DNA of 64,000 nucleotides from Arthrobacter oryzae (GTDB lineage: Bacteria; Actinomycetota; Actinomycetes; Actinomycetales; Micrococcaceae), in NCBI RefSeq assembly GCF_030812315.1, contig NZ_JAUSSM010000004.1, positions 248,001-312,000 of the forward strand, written 5' to 3'. Positions 35,901 to 43,280 of the stretch are shown in pieces; position 1 is the first letter of the stretch; every line of letters begins with the position of its first letter. The position numbers and the translations under genes were made by a program. The notes beneath the pieces were generated by a model, which worked only from the letters and a program-made list of their open reading frames with translations, searched no databases and had not been told where the DNA came from.

Positions 35901-36629
35901 CTTGGCGATCCGCAGCAGCTCCCCCAGGTCAGCCAGGGCACGCATCCTGAGCCGGTCAACGAATCCGCCCTGGGCTGGATCTCTGCCGGCAATGCCACGC
36001 TTCCGCCGGAGTACGGCTACTTCCTGGCAGACACCTGGCGGATGGCATCTCCGCTGTGCGCTGCCGTGTCTGAGCTCTCGTACGAGGGCCGGCTGCAGTC
36101 TGCCAGCGCGGCGGACCTACGCTTCCTGGACGGCGTTCCCGCCGGAATCGAAACAGTCATGGTGCCGCACAGCGGAAACATCACGTCTTCGGCCGAGGAA
36201 GCTGCCGAAGTGGTGCGGCAGGTCGGCAGGCACCTGGGATTGACGTGGCTCGACGACGGCGGCAGGAGACCGCTGGGGCCCGAAGACCTCCTGGTGGTGG
36301 CGGCCTACAACGCCCAGGTGAACCTGATCAGGGATGCCCTGGATGCTGCCGGCCACCCGGCCGTCCGTGTCGGTACCGTGGACAGATTCCAGGGCCAGGA
36401 GGCGGCTGTGGTGATCGTTTCCATGGCCTGTTCAGCTGTGGCCGAGGCTCCGCGCGGCATGGAGTTCCTGCTCTCCCGGAACCGGATCAATGTCGCAGTC
36501 TCCCGCGGGAAATGGCGCGCTGTGGTGGTGCGGGCTCCGGAGCTGACCAACTACCTGCCCACTCATCCGGAGGGCCTCGAACAGTTGGGCGGTTTCATCG
36601 GGCTCTGTCAGAGGTCTGTTCCGGCCTAG
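32955..36629 (+). CDS. TM0106-type RecB-like Fe-S nuclease / RNase H-like / SF1 helicase
   Basis: A 1224-residue multidomain protein likely acting in DNA repair or defence. Residues 1-250 form a RecB-family nuclease: Asp134, then Asp148-x-Lys150 in YDTKLA, with Cys28 plus Cys243/246/249 (CGRCDYC) in the arrangement that holds an Fe-S cluster in Cas4, AddB and Dna2. Residues about 345-550 look like a YprB-type RNase H fold (FFDFEGD, Asp351/Glu353). The C-terminal 400 residues are a superfamily 1 helicase: Walker A GPPGTGKT (near 855), VIDEAGQ, GDPQQLPQVS, VDRFQGQEA and NVAVSRGK. GTG 32955 has CGAGG upstream. It stands alone. Confidence 0.9.
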   Translation: MFLLEPQAPDLDQDLVFSASDLVIAATCEYQLLRKLDEKLGRSPKAEFEADEMLARTAKLGDIHEHKVLDKFLEEFGPWDPATGRGVYDVAAAGAMDRTTLQAKHAESVHALRAGADVVFQAAFFDGRFHGRSDFLVKQADGSYAVYDTKLARHAKVTALLQLAAYGDQLLHAGIAPDPAVTLILGATVDMPEGGFDYVRSSHKLADILPVFRERRDRFLALTAGHRNQSDVVSWGASGVVACGRCDYCQEQVKATDDLLLVARMNSSQRKKLHAQGIFTVKQLADATLPGANASLLRMQDQARMQSNAGTAEGSVSYVKDGEQHCISYRVIPENTLAEIPPPSPGDIFFDFEGDPLWQDSATGVWGLEYLFGVIEAPLEPGGTTVFKPFWAHSRAAEKQAFLDFLDYVENRRRRYPDMHVYHYAAYEKTALRKLSVMHVAGEDTVDNWLRDGLLVDLYQTVRNSIRVSENSYSIKKLEPLYMGNNLRSGDVKDAGASVVAYADYCEARDAGLDGDAATILAGISDYNEYDCLSTLELRNWLLRLAGERGIGTAPGSKKTAGNLGLAAPDSDDGAAPRRSELAIRAFLHRAAEFRAEGAAAGTLRAAGGHGGTDPDVQAVAMVDAAVSYHRRERKAFWWAHFDRCENGPDTHQQDRNVFLVEEARILDDWQKAGTKLPERRVQLTGTVSAGSDLREGSRWFRMYDRPLPAGLEGAGSDGSGRNGLFGTEVLELGHEDGRDTVVILDRLPRKIEPHNSLPVALTEDRPIPTKSLEEALALLADQVAAGLPDGTAAALGKPAFRNHPALDLVRRVPPRLVTGGSLPAPAGGPDRFIDAITAAVEALDHSYLAVQGPPGTGKTHVGSHVIARLVARGWKVGVVAQSHAVVENLLCTAVEKAGVDPLRVAKDVKHDDSLPWDHRAAADVDRLLNTPGGALVGGTAWTMTGATVPAGSLDLLVIDEAGQFSLANTLAVAQASPRLLLLGDPQQLPQVSQGTHPEPVNESALGWISAGNATLPPEYGYFLADTWRMASPLCAAVSELSYEGRLQSASAADLRFLDGVPAGIETVMVPHSGNITSSAEEAAEVVRQVGRHLGLTWLDDGGRRPLGPEDLLVVAAYNAQVNLIRDALDAAGHPAVRVGTVDRFQGQEAAVVIVSMACSAVAEAPRGMEFLLSRNRINVAVSRGKWRAVVVRAPELTNYLPTHPEGLEQLGGFIGLCQRSVPA

Positions 36630-37452
36630 AGGCGATCAGCAGGGCTTCATCCAGCACCCTGCCAAAGTTGGCGGCGTCGTGCGCGAAGCGGCCAAGGAAC
36701 AGCCCGGACACGCCGCCGAGCCGGGGCAGCAGGCCGGGCTTTGCTGAACCGCCGTAGATGACCGGAAGTTCCTGGAGCCCGTGTACGGCAAGGAGGGCAC
36801 GGAGGTGATTCACGACGTCGGACACGTACGCAGCGTCGGCCGGTTCGGCAGCGCCGATGGCCCACACGGGCTCGTAGGCAATGACGAGGCGCGAGGCCAG
36901 CGCCCAGTCACCGCCAACCGCAGCCTCGATCTGCCGGTGCACAAAGTCGGCGGCAGTCGCGCCGCCAGCTGAGCCGTCGCTAGCTGAGACTTCACCGGCT
37001 GAATCTTCTCCGACGCAGAGCAGCGGCGTCAGCCCGGCGTCGACCGCGGCCCGGACCTTGAGCGCCACCACGGCGTCGTCTTCGCCGAAGTGCGCCCGGC
37101 GTTCGGCGTGACCGATCTCCACGAGGCGGACGCCCAGTTCGGCGAGCATGGACGGTGCCACCTCGCCGGTCCACGGTCCGTCTGCCCAGCCGCAGTTCTG
37201 TGCGCCCAGGACCAGCGGCGACCCGTCCAACATCGAAGCAGCCGCCGGAAGCACCGGAAACGACGGAATGACGAACGGGACAACCCGCCCGGCCGCGAGG
37301 GCCGGACGGGAGTCCACTTCGTGCCGGAGCTGTTCCAACCAGTCCAGGGTTTCCCGGTATCCCAGGTACATCTTGGTGCTGACGCCCACGTAGGTGATCG
37401 GGGCGTGGGCACCGGACGCCGGGGATTGGCTGGCTGACGCAGGCTTCCGCAA
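36595..37452 (-). CDS. triose-phosphate-isomerase paralogue, probable L-erythrulose-1-phosphate isomerase (LerI/EryH-like)
   Basis: A 285-residue TIM-barrel isomerase. The TPI catalytic residues are kept: Lys27 (STKMYLG), His115 (IGHAERR) and Glu194 (AYEPVWAIG). The Asn that precedes the catalytic Lys in glycolytic TPI (NWK) is replaced (STK), as in tetrulose-phosphate isomerases of the EryH/LerI group. The predicted reaction is L-erythrulose-1-phosphate to D-erythrulose-4-phosphate. It begins 1 bp after the stop of the MFS gene, with a TTG start at 37452, and is the last gene of the operon. Its 3' end overlaps the convergent nuclease-helicase gene by 35 bp. Confidence 0.85.
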   Translation of the reverse strand: MRKPASASQSPASGAHAPITYVGVSTKMYLGYRETLDWLEQLRHEVDSRPALAAGRVVPFVIPSFPVLPAAASMLDGSPLVLGAQNCGWADGPWTGEVAPSMLAELGVRLVEIGHAERRAHFGEDDAVVALKVRAAVDAGLTPLLCVGEDSAGEVSASDGSAGGATAADFVHRQIEAAVGGDWALASRLVIAYEPVWAIGAAEPADAAYVSDVVNHLRALLAVHGLQELPVIYGGSAKPGLLPRLGGVSGLFLGRFAHDAANFGRVLDEALLIASRPEQTSDRAR

Positions 37453-37453
37453 C

Positions 37454-38803
37454 CTACTTCTCCAACAGTTCGTCGGCCTTGTTCTGGAACCTCTTGGTGG
37501 CGTACATCATGATCGCGGCCACGAACGGCAGGACCCCGAGGGCATAGACGCCCATGGTTCCGGTGTCGGACGCAGTGACCTGGTTGACCGTGGTGCGCAG
37601 GATCGGCGCCACGAAACCGCCAAGGTTGCCCAGGGAGTTGATGAGGCCGATGCCCGCGGCCGCTGCCGTCCCGGTGAGGAACGCCGTCGGATAGGACCAG
37701 GCGATGGGGCCGATCGACAGGAAGCTGCAGACCGCCAGGGTGATGAAGAGGATGCCCAGCGCGGGAACGTGGTTGGCGCCGGCCCAGGCCGAACCGAAGA
37801 TGCACAGGCCGGTGGAGAGGAAGAGCCCGGTGCCCCAGATCCGGCGGCGGACGATGGTGTTAGCCGCCTTGCCGATGAAGTAGCAGGCGAAGATACCGAA
37901 GAACCACGGGATGGCTGCCAGCAGGCCCACCATGATGCCCACCTTCTGGCCGGTCAGCTGGGCCACCTGCTGCGGCAGATAGAACGTCACGCCGTACACC
38001 GCCACCTGGAGGCAGAAGTAGATGACAGTGAAGTACCAGACCTTGCGGTTCTTCATGGCTGCCAGCACGCCGCGGGGACCGGTTTCCTCCTTGACGGTGT
38101 CCTCGAGCGCCATGACATCCAGCAGCGCCTTCTTTTCACCCGGGTTCAGGAACTTCGCGTCCTGCGGGCTGTTGATCAGGAAGAAATACGCTGCGATGCC
38201 GGCCACGACCGCCAGCATGCCTTCGACGAAGAACATGACCTGCCAGCCGGCCACACCGGGCACCTGGTCGCCGATGTTGATCAGCCAGCCGGACAGCGGG
38301 GCGCCCATCATCTGGGAGAACGGCTGGGCCAGGTAGAAAATGGCGAACATCTTCACGCGCACCTTGTTCGGGAACCAGGCCGCCAGGAACATGATGACGC
38401 CCGGGAACAGGCCGGCCTCAGTCACACCGAGCAGGAAGCGCAGGATGATGAAGGAGGTCTCACCCTGGACGAAGGCGAAGCACGCGGACACGACGCCCCA
38501 AGTGATGGCGATGCGTGCCAGCCACACCTTGGCGCCGAACTTGGTCAGGAGCAGGTTGCTGGGGATTTCGAACAGGGCATAGCCGATGAAGAAAATGCCT
38601 GCACCCAGGGCGTAGGCGCCGGCGGTGATCCCACGGTCCACTCCGAGCGCGGCTTCTGCGAAGCCCACGTTGGTGCGGTCCAGGAAGGCGACGACATACA
38701 GAATGACGAGCATCGGCATGAGCCGGAACGAGGCCTTGGATATCGCCGATTTGAGGATCGGCGAATCCAGGAGCTCCCTGGTGGAAGTTGCTGTTAGGGA
38801 CAT
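37454..38803 (-). CDS. MFS transporter, ACS (anion:cation symporter) type
   Basis: A 449-residue, 12-segment inner-membrane transporter. The motif FLDRTNVGFAEAAL near residue 40, RFLLGVTEAGLFPGVI and GWQVMFFVEG are typical of the ACS family, which imports sugar acids and other organic anions with protons. AGGAGTTTTG precedes ATG 38803. The frame stays open to 39652 but that part overlaps the small and SDR genes and is not used. Its place in the operon suggests it imports the pathway substrate; the family points to an acid and not a neutral polyol. Confidence 0.92.
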   Translation of the reverse strand: MSLTATSTRELLDSPILKSAISKASFRLMPMLVILYVVAFLDRTNVGFAEAALGVDRGITAGAYALGAGIFFIGYALFEIPSNLLLTKFGAKVWLARIAITWGVVSACFAFVQGETSFIILRFLLGVTEAGLFPGVIMFLAAWFPNKVRVKMFAIFYLAQPFSQMMGAPLSGWLINIGDQVPGVAGWQVMFFVEGMLAVVAGIAAYFFLINSPQDAKFLNPGEKKALLDVMALEDTVKEETGPRGVLAAMKNRKVWYFTVIYFCLQVAVYGVTFYLPQQVAQLTGQKVGIMVGLLAAIPWFFGIFACYFIGKAANTIVRRRIWGTGLFLSTGLCIFGSAWAGANHVPALGILFITLAVCSFLSIGPIAWSYPTAFLTGTAAAAGIGLINSLGNLGGFVAPILRTTVNQVTASDTGTMGVYALGVLPFVAAIMMYATKRFQNKADELLEK

Positions 38804-38856
38804 CAAAACTCCTCTTTGAGTAAATCCGTTGCGAACGAAGGTTGACCCGTGGGGTC

Positions 38857-39006
38857 CTAGCGGGAGAACGCGATGATGAGGACGCCGGCGATGCAGGCAA
38901 GGATGCCGACGGCGAGGTAGATCCGGCGTTCGCGGCTCCAGGACCTGAACCCCGTAGCGGCTGCGGGCTGTGCTGCTGTTCGTGTGGTGCCGCCGTGCTG
39001 TGCCAT
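38857..39006 (-). CDS. 49-residue single-pass membrane protein
   Basis: A short frame lying exactly between the SDR and MFS genes. It starts MAQHGGTT at ATG 39006, has a polar, Ala/Thr/Arg-containing first half (RSWSRERR) and one membrane segment (IYLAVGILACIAGVLIIAF) ending in SR. The gap to the SDR stop is 12 bp and to the MFS start 53 bp, so it is in the operon. A weak AGGA lies about 10 nt upstream. It may be a small partner of the transporter; there is no known family I can name. Confidence 0.7.
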   Translation of the reverse strand: MAQHGGTTRTAAQPAAATGFRSWSRERRIYLAVGILACIAGVLIIAFSR

Positions 39007-39018
39007 GACTGTCCGTTC

Positions 39019-39786
39019 CTAGTGCATGTAGAGCCCGCCATCCACATTCAGCGTCTGGCCGGAGATGTACCCGGCGTCCTCGCTGATGAGGAAGGCGATG
39101 GCTGCTGCGATGTCGCGGGTGGATCCGACGCGGTTGACCACGAGGTCCTTGGTGAGTTCGTCCTTGCGTTCCTGGCTGAGGGTGCCGCCCATGATGTCGG
39201 TGTCGATGGGGCCCGGGGAGATGGCGTTGACGGTGATGTCGTACTCCCCCAGCTCGCGGGCAGTGGAGCGCGTCAGGCCGATCACGCCGGCCTTGGCCAC
39301 CGAGTACGGCGTTTTGGAGAAGGTGCCGCCGCCGCGCTGCGCGGACACGGAGGAGATGTTGACGATGCGGCCAATCCGGTTCTTCACCATGGATTCGGCC
39401 ACGCGGCGGGTGGCGTAGTGGACCCCGTTGAGGTTGATGTTCAGGACGCGGTCCCATTCGGCGGCGTCCAGTTCCAGGTACGGAACCGGCGAGCTGACGC
39501 CCGCCACGTTCGCCAGGGCCACGATCTGGGGCAGCTCGGCCTCGATCGAATCGATGGCGCTGCGGACCGACGCTTCGTCGCCGACGTTGGCGCCGACGCC
39601 GTGGGCCTGGACGCCGTACTGGGCGGCGAGTTCCTTGGCGGTCGCTTTGCACAGGGCGTCGTCGAGGTCGATGATGCCGATGTTCCAGCCCTGGGCGGCG
39701 AGGTAGTTGGCGGTGGCACGGCCAATGCCGCGCTCGGAGACGGCTCCGGTGACGATTGCCGTGCGGTCTGCGGGGAAAATGCTCAT
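39019..39786 (-). CDS. SDR-family NAD-dependent dehydrogenase
   Basis: A 255-residue classical short-chain dehydrogenase. TGAVSERGIG (residues 13-22) is the cofactor motif, Asp40 after the second strand favours NAD, and the triad is Ser145/146, Tyr161 and Lys165 (YSVAK). ISPGPIDTDI and SGQTLNVDGG are typical C-terminal blocks. Its operon position suggests oxidation of a polyol, sugar or sugar-acid hydroxyl in the pathway that ends in erythrulose phosphate. The exact step is not determined. Confidence 0.9.
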   Translation of the reverse strand: MSIFPADRTAIVTGAVSERGIGRATANYLAAQGWNIGIIDLDDALCKATAKELAAQYGVQAHGVGANVGDEASVRSAIDSIEAELPQIVALANVAGVSSPVPYLELDAAEWDRVLNINLNGVHYATRRVAESMVKNRIGRIVNISSVSAQRGGGTFSKTPYSVAKAGVIGLTRSTARELGEYDITVNAISPGPIDTDIMGGTLSQERKDELTKDLVVNRVGSTRDIAAAIAFLISEDAGYISGQTLNVDGGLYMH

Positions 39787-39908
39787 GGTTGCTCCTGGAT
39801 GATGGCGAAGGAGGGTCCTCTGCCCGGCGGTGGCTGCCGGGCAGAGGAGTATTCGGGCGCTAAGGACTCACGGAAGGGGCGAATCCCGGAGGACTCGCGC
39901 AGGTAGAA

Positions 39909-39954
39909 GCGCCTAGTTGATGGGCCTGGTTAGGTTCGCGCCTAGTTGATGGGC
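39909..39954. repeat. 17-bp direct repeat at a gene 3' end
   Basis: GCGCCTAGTTGATGGGC occurs at 39909-39925 and 39938-39954. The right copy contains the last codons and stop of the dehydrogenase gene that ends at 39942; the left copy lies in the following gap. It is a duplicated gene end. Confidence 0.85.
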
Positions 39955-40943
39955 GCGGGGCCGAGGTCTTCGATCAGCTTCTGCATGGCCACGTAGGCCT
40001 TGTTGCGGTAGGCGATGAGTTCGGGAGTGCGCTCTGCCGGGACGTTGAGGAAGCCTGCGCCGGTCTTGGTGCCCAGCTTCCCGGCGTCCACGAGGTCGCT
40101 GAGGATCTTCGGGGTGGCAAACCGTTCCGGGAAGTCGGTCTGGAGGGACTTGTAGCAGAAGTTGTACACGTCCAGCCCGGCCATGTCCGCGATTGCGAAA
40201 GGCCCGAAGAACGGCAGCCGGAAGCCGAACGTGGTGCGGACCAGGGTGTCCACGTCGTCCGCGGTCGCGATGCCCTGCTCCACCAGCTGCGCGGCCTCGT
40301 GGAACAGCGCGTACTGCAGCCGGTTGAGCACGAAACCGGTGACGTCCTTGACGACTGCGGTCTGCTTGCCGGCGGCGTGCACCAGGACGCGGACAGCGCC
40401 GACGGCGCCGGCCGAGGTGCCGGCGTGCGGGATGATCTCGACGCCGGGGATGAACGGCGACGGGTTGGAGAAGTGCACGCCCAGGAAGCGCTCCGGGTTG
40501 GTGACCGGCTCGGACAGGTCGGCAATGGAAATCGTGGACGTGTTGGAGCCGATTATGGCGTCCGGCCGGGCCGCTGCGCTGATGCGGGCCAGCGTCTGGT
40601 GCTTGATGGCGATGACCTCGGGTACGGCTTCCTCGATGAAGTCGGCGTCCGCGACGGCTTCCTCGATGTCCTTGGCGGCCCAGAGGTTCTGCTTCAGGAT
40701 TTCGGTGGAACCTGCGGGGAACAGGCCGTCCGCCACGAACTGGTCGGATTCGGCCAGGAGCCGGTCGTAGTTGCTCTGCGCAACTTCGGCGGACACGTCG
40801 GCGAGTGCCACGCGGGCCCCGCCGAGGGCCAGGACCTGTGCGATCCCGCCGCCCATGTAGCCGGAGCCGACGACGGCGATCTTCCGGGCGCTGTTTGCCG
40901 CGCTGGCGGCCGCGCTGGTGGGGGTGCTTGCTGTTTCGGTCAT
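39942..40943 (-). CDS. 3-hydroxyacyl-CoA-dehydrogenase-family enzyme, L-gulonate-3-dehydrogenase-like
   Basis: A 333-residue NAD-dependent dehydrogenase. The Rossmann motif GSGYMG is at 26-31 after a short Ala/Ser/Thr tail. The catalytic His and Glu are in VHFSNPSPFIPGVEIIPH. The next block, GFVLNRLQYAL with LVEQGIATADDVD and GPFAIADM, resembles lambda-crystallin/L-gulonate 3-dehydrogenase more than fatty-acid enzymes. Those enzymes oxidise C3 of an aldonate to a beta-keto acid. Within this operon it would give a 3-keto sugar acid ready for decarboxylation. Its start lies 2 bp after the stop of the RpiB-type gene, so the two are coupled. Confidence 0.85.
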   Translation of the reverse strand: MTETASTPTSAAASAANSARKIAVVGSGYMGGGIAQVLALGGARVALADVSAEVAQSNYDRLLAESDQFVADGLFPAGSTEILKQNLWAAKDIEEAVADADFIEEAVPEVIAIKHQTLARISAAARPDAIIGSNTSTISIADLSEPVTNPERFLGVHFSNPSPFIPGVEIIPHAGTSAGAVGAVRVLVHAAGKQTAVVKDVTGFVLNRLQYALFHEAAQLVEQGIATADDVDTLVRTTFGFRLPFFGPFAIADMAGLDVYNFCYKSLQTDFPERFATPKILSDLVDAGKLGTKTGAGFLNVPAERTPELIAYRNKAYVAMQKLIEDLGPAPIN

Positions 40944-40945
40944 GA

Positions 40946-41440
40946 TCAGACTGCCTTCGTGTAGTCGGGCTCGTAGGAGCAGATGGCGTCCACCTTGGCG
41001 GCGGAGGATGAGGTCTTATCGAAACGGTAGTCGAGCCATTCGACCACCAGCTTCTTGGCCAGTTCCAGGCCGATGACGCGCTGGCCCATGGTGAGGACCT
41101 GTGCGTTGTTGCTCAGCACCGAGCGTTCCACGGAGTAGCCGTCGTGGGCGGTGACTGCGCGGATCCCCGGTACCTTGTTGGCCGCGATGGCCACGCCCAG
41201 CCCGGTGCCGCAGATCAGCAGCGCACGGTCCGCGTCGCCGTCGGCCACCTTGCGGGCCGCGTCGACGGCGACGTGCGGGTACGCGGTGGAGTCGTTCGCC
41301 CCGACGCCCACGTCCACCACGGACGCCACGCGGCTGTCCGCTTCGAGCAGCGCCTTCAGCGCTTCCTTGTACTCGACGCCGGCTTCATCGTTGCCGATGA
41401 TAATCCGCCATCCTGCCGCAGCGCTCTGGTTTGCGCTCAT
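40946..41440 (-). CDS. RpiB/LacAB-type isomerase, probable D-erythrulose-4-phosphate isomerase (DerI/EryI-like)
   Basis: A 164-residue sugar-phosphate isomerase. It has the active-site Cys in LLICGTGLG, the [10 protein letters not shown] loop with the phosphate-ring-opening His, and [14 protein letters not shown]. RpiB relatives act on ribose-5-phosphate, but beside a LerI-like TPI and a DhaK-type kinase the expected reaction is D-erythrulose-4-phosphate to D-erythrose-4-phosphate, which enters the pentose phosphate pathway. Its start overlaps the kinase stop by 4 bp (ATGA). Confidence 0.9.
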   Translation of the reverse strand: MSANQSAAAGWRIIIGNDEAGVEYKEALKALLEADSRVASVVDVGVGANDSTAYPHVAVDAARKVADGDADRALLICGTGLGVAIAANKVPGIRAVTAHDGYSVERSVLSNNAQVLTMGQRVIGLELAKKLVVEWLDYRFDKTSSSAAKVDAICSYEPDYTKAV

Positions 41441-43206
41441 GCTTGGGCTCCATTTCCGGCCGCGGAGGCCAGTTGTGCATCGTGTGAATCCGTCAGTTCA
41501 GAATCGAGGTAGTTCGAGATCCGGGCCGCGATCAGTCCGAAGGAGACAGCACCTGGATCGGGGTGGCCCAGGCTCTTTTCGGCGAGCGGCCGTGCCCTGC
41601 CCTTAAGCGGCCGGAGCGAAGCGGTGGCGTCCGCGGCCTCCTGAGCAGCAAACGCTGCGGCGGCGAGGGCGGGGGCCACGGGAGTGCCGCCGTCGAACGC
41701 GGCCAGGAAGGTGTCCTTGAACGGATGTAGCGCGTCGACCATGGTCTTGTCCCCGGGTTCGGCCTTGCCGAGGGCGGTGATTGCGTCCACGAAGGCGGCG
41801 ACGACGGCCGCCGCATCCTCGCCGCGGTACGCGTCCTTGTTGCCGAGCGCGAGGCCGGCGGCGATCACCGCGGATCCCCACAGCGCCCCGGAGGTTCCGC
41901 CGGCCCGTTCGCTCCAGGCCTCCCCTGCCGCGGTGAGTACGCGTTCCACCGAGTCCCCGGCCGCCGAGGTTTCCTGCGCTGCCGCGGCTGCCGCGTCCAC
42001 GCCGCGGCGCATGCCGATGCCGTGGTCGCCGTCGCCCGCGATCGCGTCCAGGTTGCCCAGTTCCTCTTCATGCTCGACGACGACCGCTTGCACCTGGGCG
42101 AGCACAGCGGCTGCCAGCCGGCCCAGGCCGGCTGCTGCCGGCGTCGTTTCTTCCGATGCGGAGGCCACTGCGTCTTCCGGTCCCGCCAGCTCGCGGCGTG
42201 CCCGCGGGGCGAGGTTGCCCTTGCGGAACGCGGGGGTGTCGGCCGGGGCTGCCCAGAGCTGCTCGAGTTCGTCGTCCAGCCAGAGCAGGGTCAGGGAGAG
42301 TCCGGACATGTCCAGGCTGGTGACCAGCTCGCCGCATTCCGGTTCCACCACGGTCAGGCCGGCCGCCGTCAGGAGCTTTTCGATCTTGCCGAACAGGAGG
42401 AACAGCTCGTCGTATTTGACCGTGCCCAGGCCGTTGACGATGGCCACCACGCGGTTCCCGGCGTCGTCGGGTTTGTCCCCAAGGAGCCGGGAGACGAGCA
42501 GTTCGGCGAGTTCGGAGGCGGTGGGCATGGGGTGTTCGGAGATCCCCGGTTCGCCGTGGATGCCCAGGCCCAGCGACATCTGGCCCGCCGGTACGTGGAA
42601 CAGCGGTTCCGCGGCGCCCGGGAGGGTGCAGCCGTCGAAGGCCACGCCGAGGGAGCGGGTGCGGTGGTTGGTCCGGATGGCGAGCCGTTCGACGGCGTCG
42701 AGGTCAAGTCCCGCTTCGGCTGCTGCGCCGGCGATCTTGAAGACCGTCAGGTCTCCTGCGATACCGCGGCGCTTCTCGATCTGGTCCAGCGGGGCGCTGG
42801 CGATGTCGTCTGTGACGACAACAGTGCGGGTTTCGATGCCTTCCGCGTTGAGCCGCAGCTGTGCCTGGCCGAAGTGGAGGACGTCGCCGGCGTAGTTGCC
42901 GTAGCTGAGCAGCACGCCGCCGCCGGCGTTGGCGGCTTTGGCCACCCGGTAGACCTGGCCGGCTGCCGGGGACGCGAACATGTTGCCGCAGGCGGAGCCG
43001 GTGGCGAGGCCAGGTCCCACCAGGCCGGCGAAGGCCGGATAGTGGCCGGAGCCGCCGCCCACCACCAGTGCCACCTGGCCGGCAGGGACCTCGGTGGAGC
43101 GGACGACGCCGCCGTCCACCCGGGCTACGTAACCGCGGTTGGCCGCCACAAAGCCGTCCAGTGCCTCATCCGCGAAGTCAGCGGGGTTGTCGAAGATCTG
43201 GGTCAT
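41437..43206 (-). CDS. DhaKL-type dihydroxyacetone/erythrulose kinase
   Basis: A 589-residue ATP-dependent kinase with both halves fused. DhaK-like residues 1-330 include [19 protein letters not shown] and the substrate-binding His217 in GIHGEPG; DhaL-like residues about 375-575 include [10 protein letters not shown] (Mg-ATP Asp ligands) and [11 protein letters not shown] Pro/Ala/Glu linker joins them. Homologues in tetritol pathways (LerK, DerK) phosphorylate erythrulose. Glycolytic dihydroxyacetone kinase is the alternative, but the neighbouring isomerases favour a C4 substrate. Confidence 0.92.
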   Translation of the reverse strand: MTQIFDNPADFADEALDGFVAANRGYVARVDGGVVRSTEVPAGQVALVVGGGSGHYPAFAGLVGPGLATGSACGNMFASPAAGQVYRVAKAANAGGGVLLSYGNYAGDVLHFGQAQLRLNAEGIETRTVVVTDDIASAPLDQIEKRRGIAGDLTVFKIAGAAAEAGLDLDAVERLAIRTNHRTRSLGVAFDGCTLPGAAEPLFHVPAGQMSLGLGIHGEPGISEHPMPTASELAELLVSRLLGDKPDDAGNRVVAIVNGLGTVKYDELFLLFGKIEKLLTAAGLTVVEPECGELVTSLDMSGLSLTLLWLDDELEQLWAAPADTPAFRKGNLAPRARRELAGPEDAVASASEETTPAAAGLGRLAAAVLAQVQAVVVEHEEELGNLDAIAGDGDHGIGMRRGVDAAAAAAQETSAAGDSVERVLTAAGEAWSERAGGTSGALWGSAVIAAGLALGNKDAYRGEDAAAVVAAFVDAITALGKAEPGDKTMVDALHPFKDTFLAAFDGGTPVAPALAAAAFAAQEAADATASLRPLKGRARPLAEKSLGHPDPGAVSFGLIAARISNYLDSELTDSHDAQLASAAGNGAQA

Positions 43207-43280
43207 GGTTCCTCATTGAATCCGTGTTGGGAAAGCGGGGCTGGGTTTGGAGGCCGGCTTCAGTCAGACGCCGGATCCGC

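Noticed and set aside
34650..35945. A 431-codon leftward frame opposite the nuclease-helicase gene.
   Set aside because: The helicase motifs are on the + strand; this is a codon-bias shadow.
32955..36629. Cas4-type CRISPR nuclease because of the Fe-S cysteine pattern.
   Set aside because: The protein is a large helicase fusion of the TM0106 type and no CRISPR array or cas gene is in the window.
37454..39652. A 732-codon frame that would fuse extra N-terminal sequence to the MFS transporter.
   Set aside because: ATG 38803 has a strong ribosome-binding site and gives the normal MFS length; the extension overlaps the small membrane protein and SDR genes in another frame.
39942..40943. Fatty-acid beta-oxidation 3-hydroxyacyl-CoA dehydrogenase.
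   Set aside because: No other beta-oxidation gene is present; the C-terminal block resembles L-gulonate 3-dehydrogenase and the operon is for sugars.
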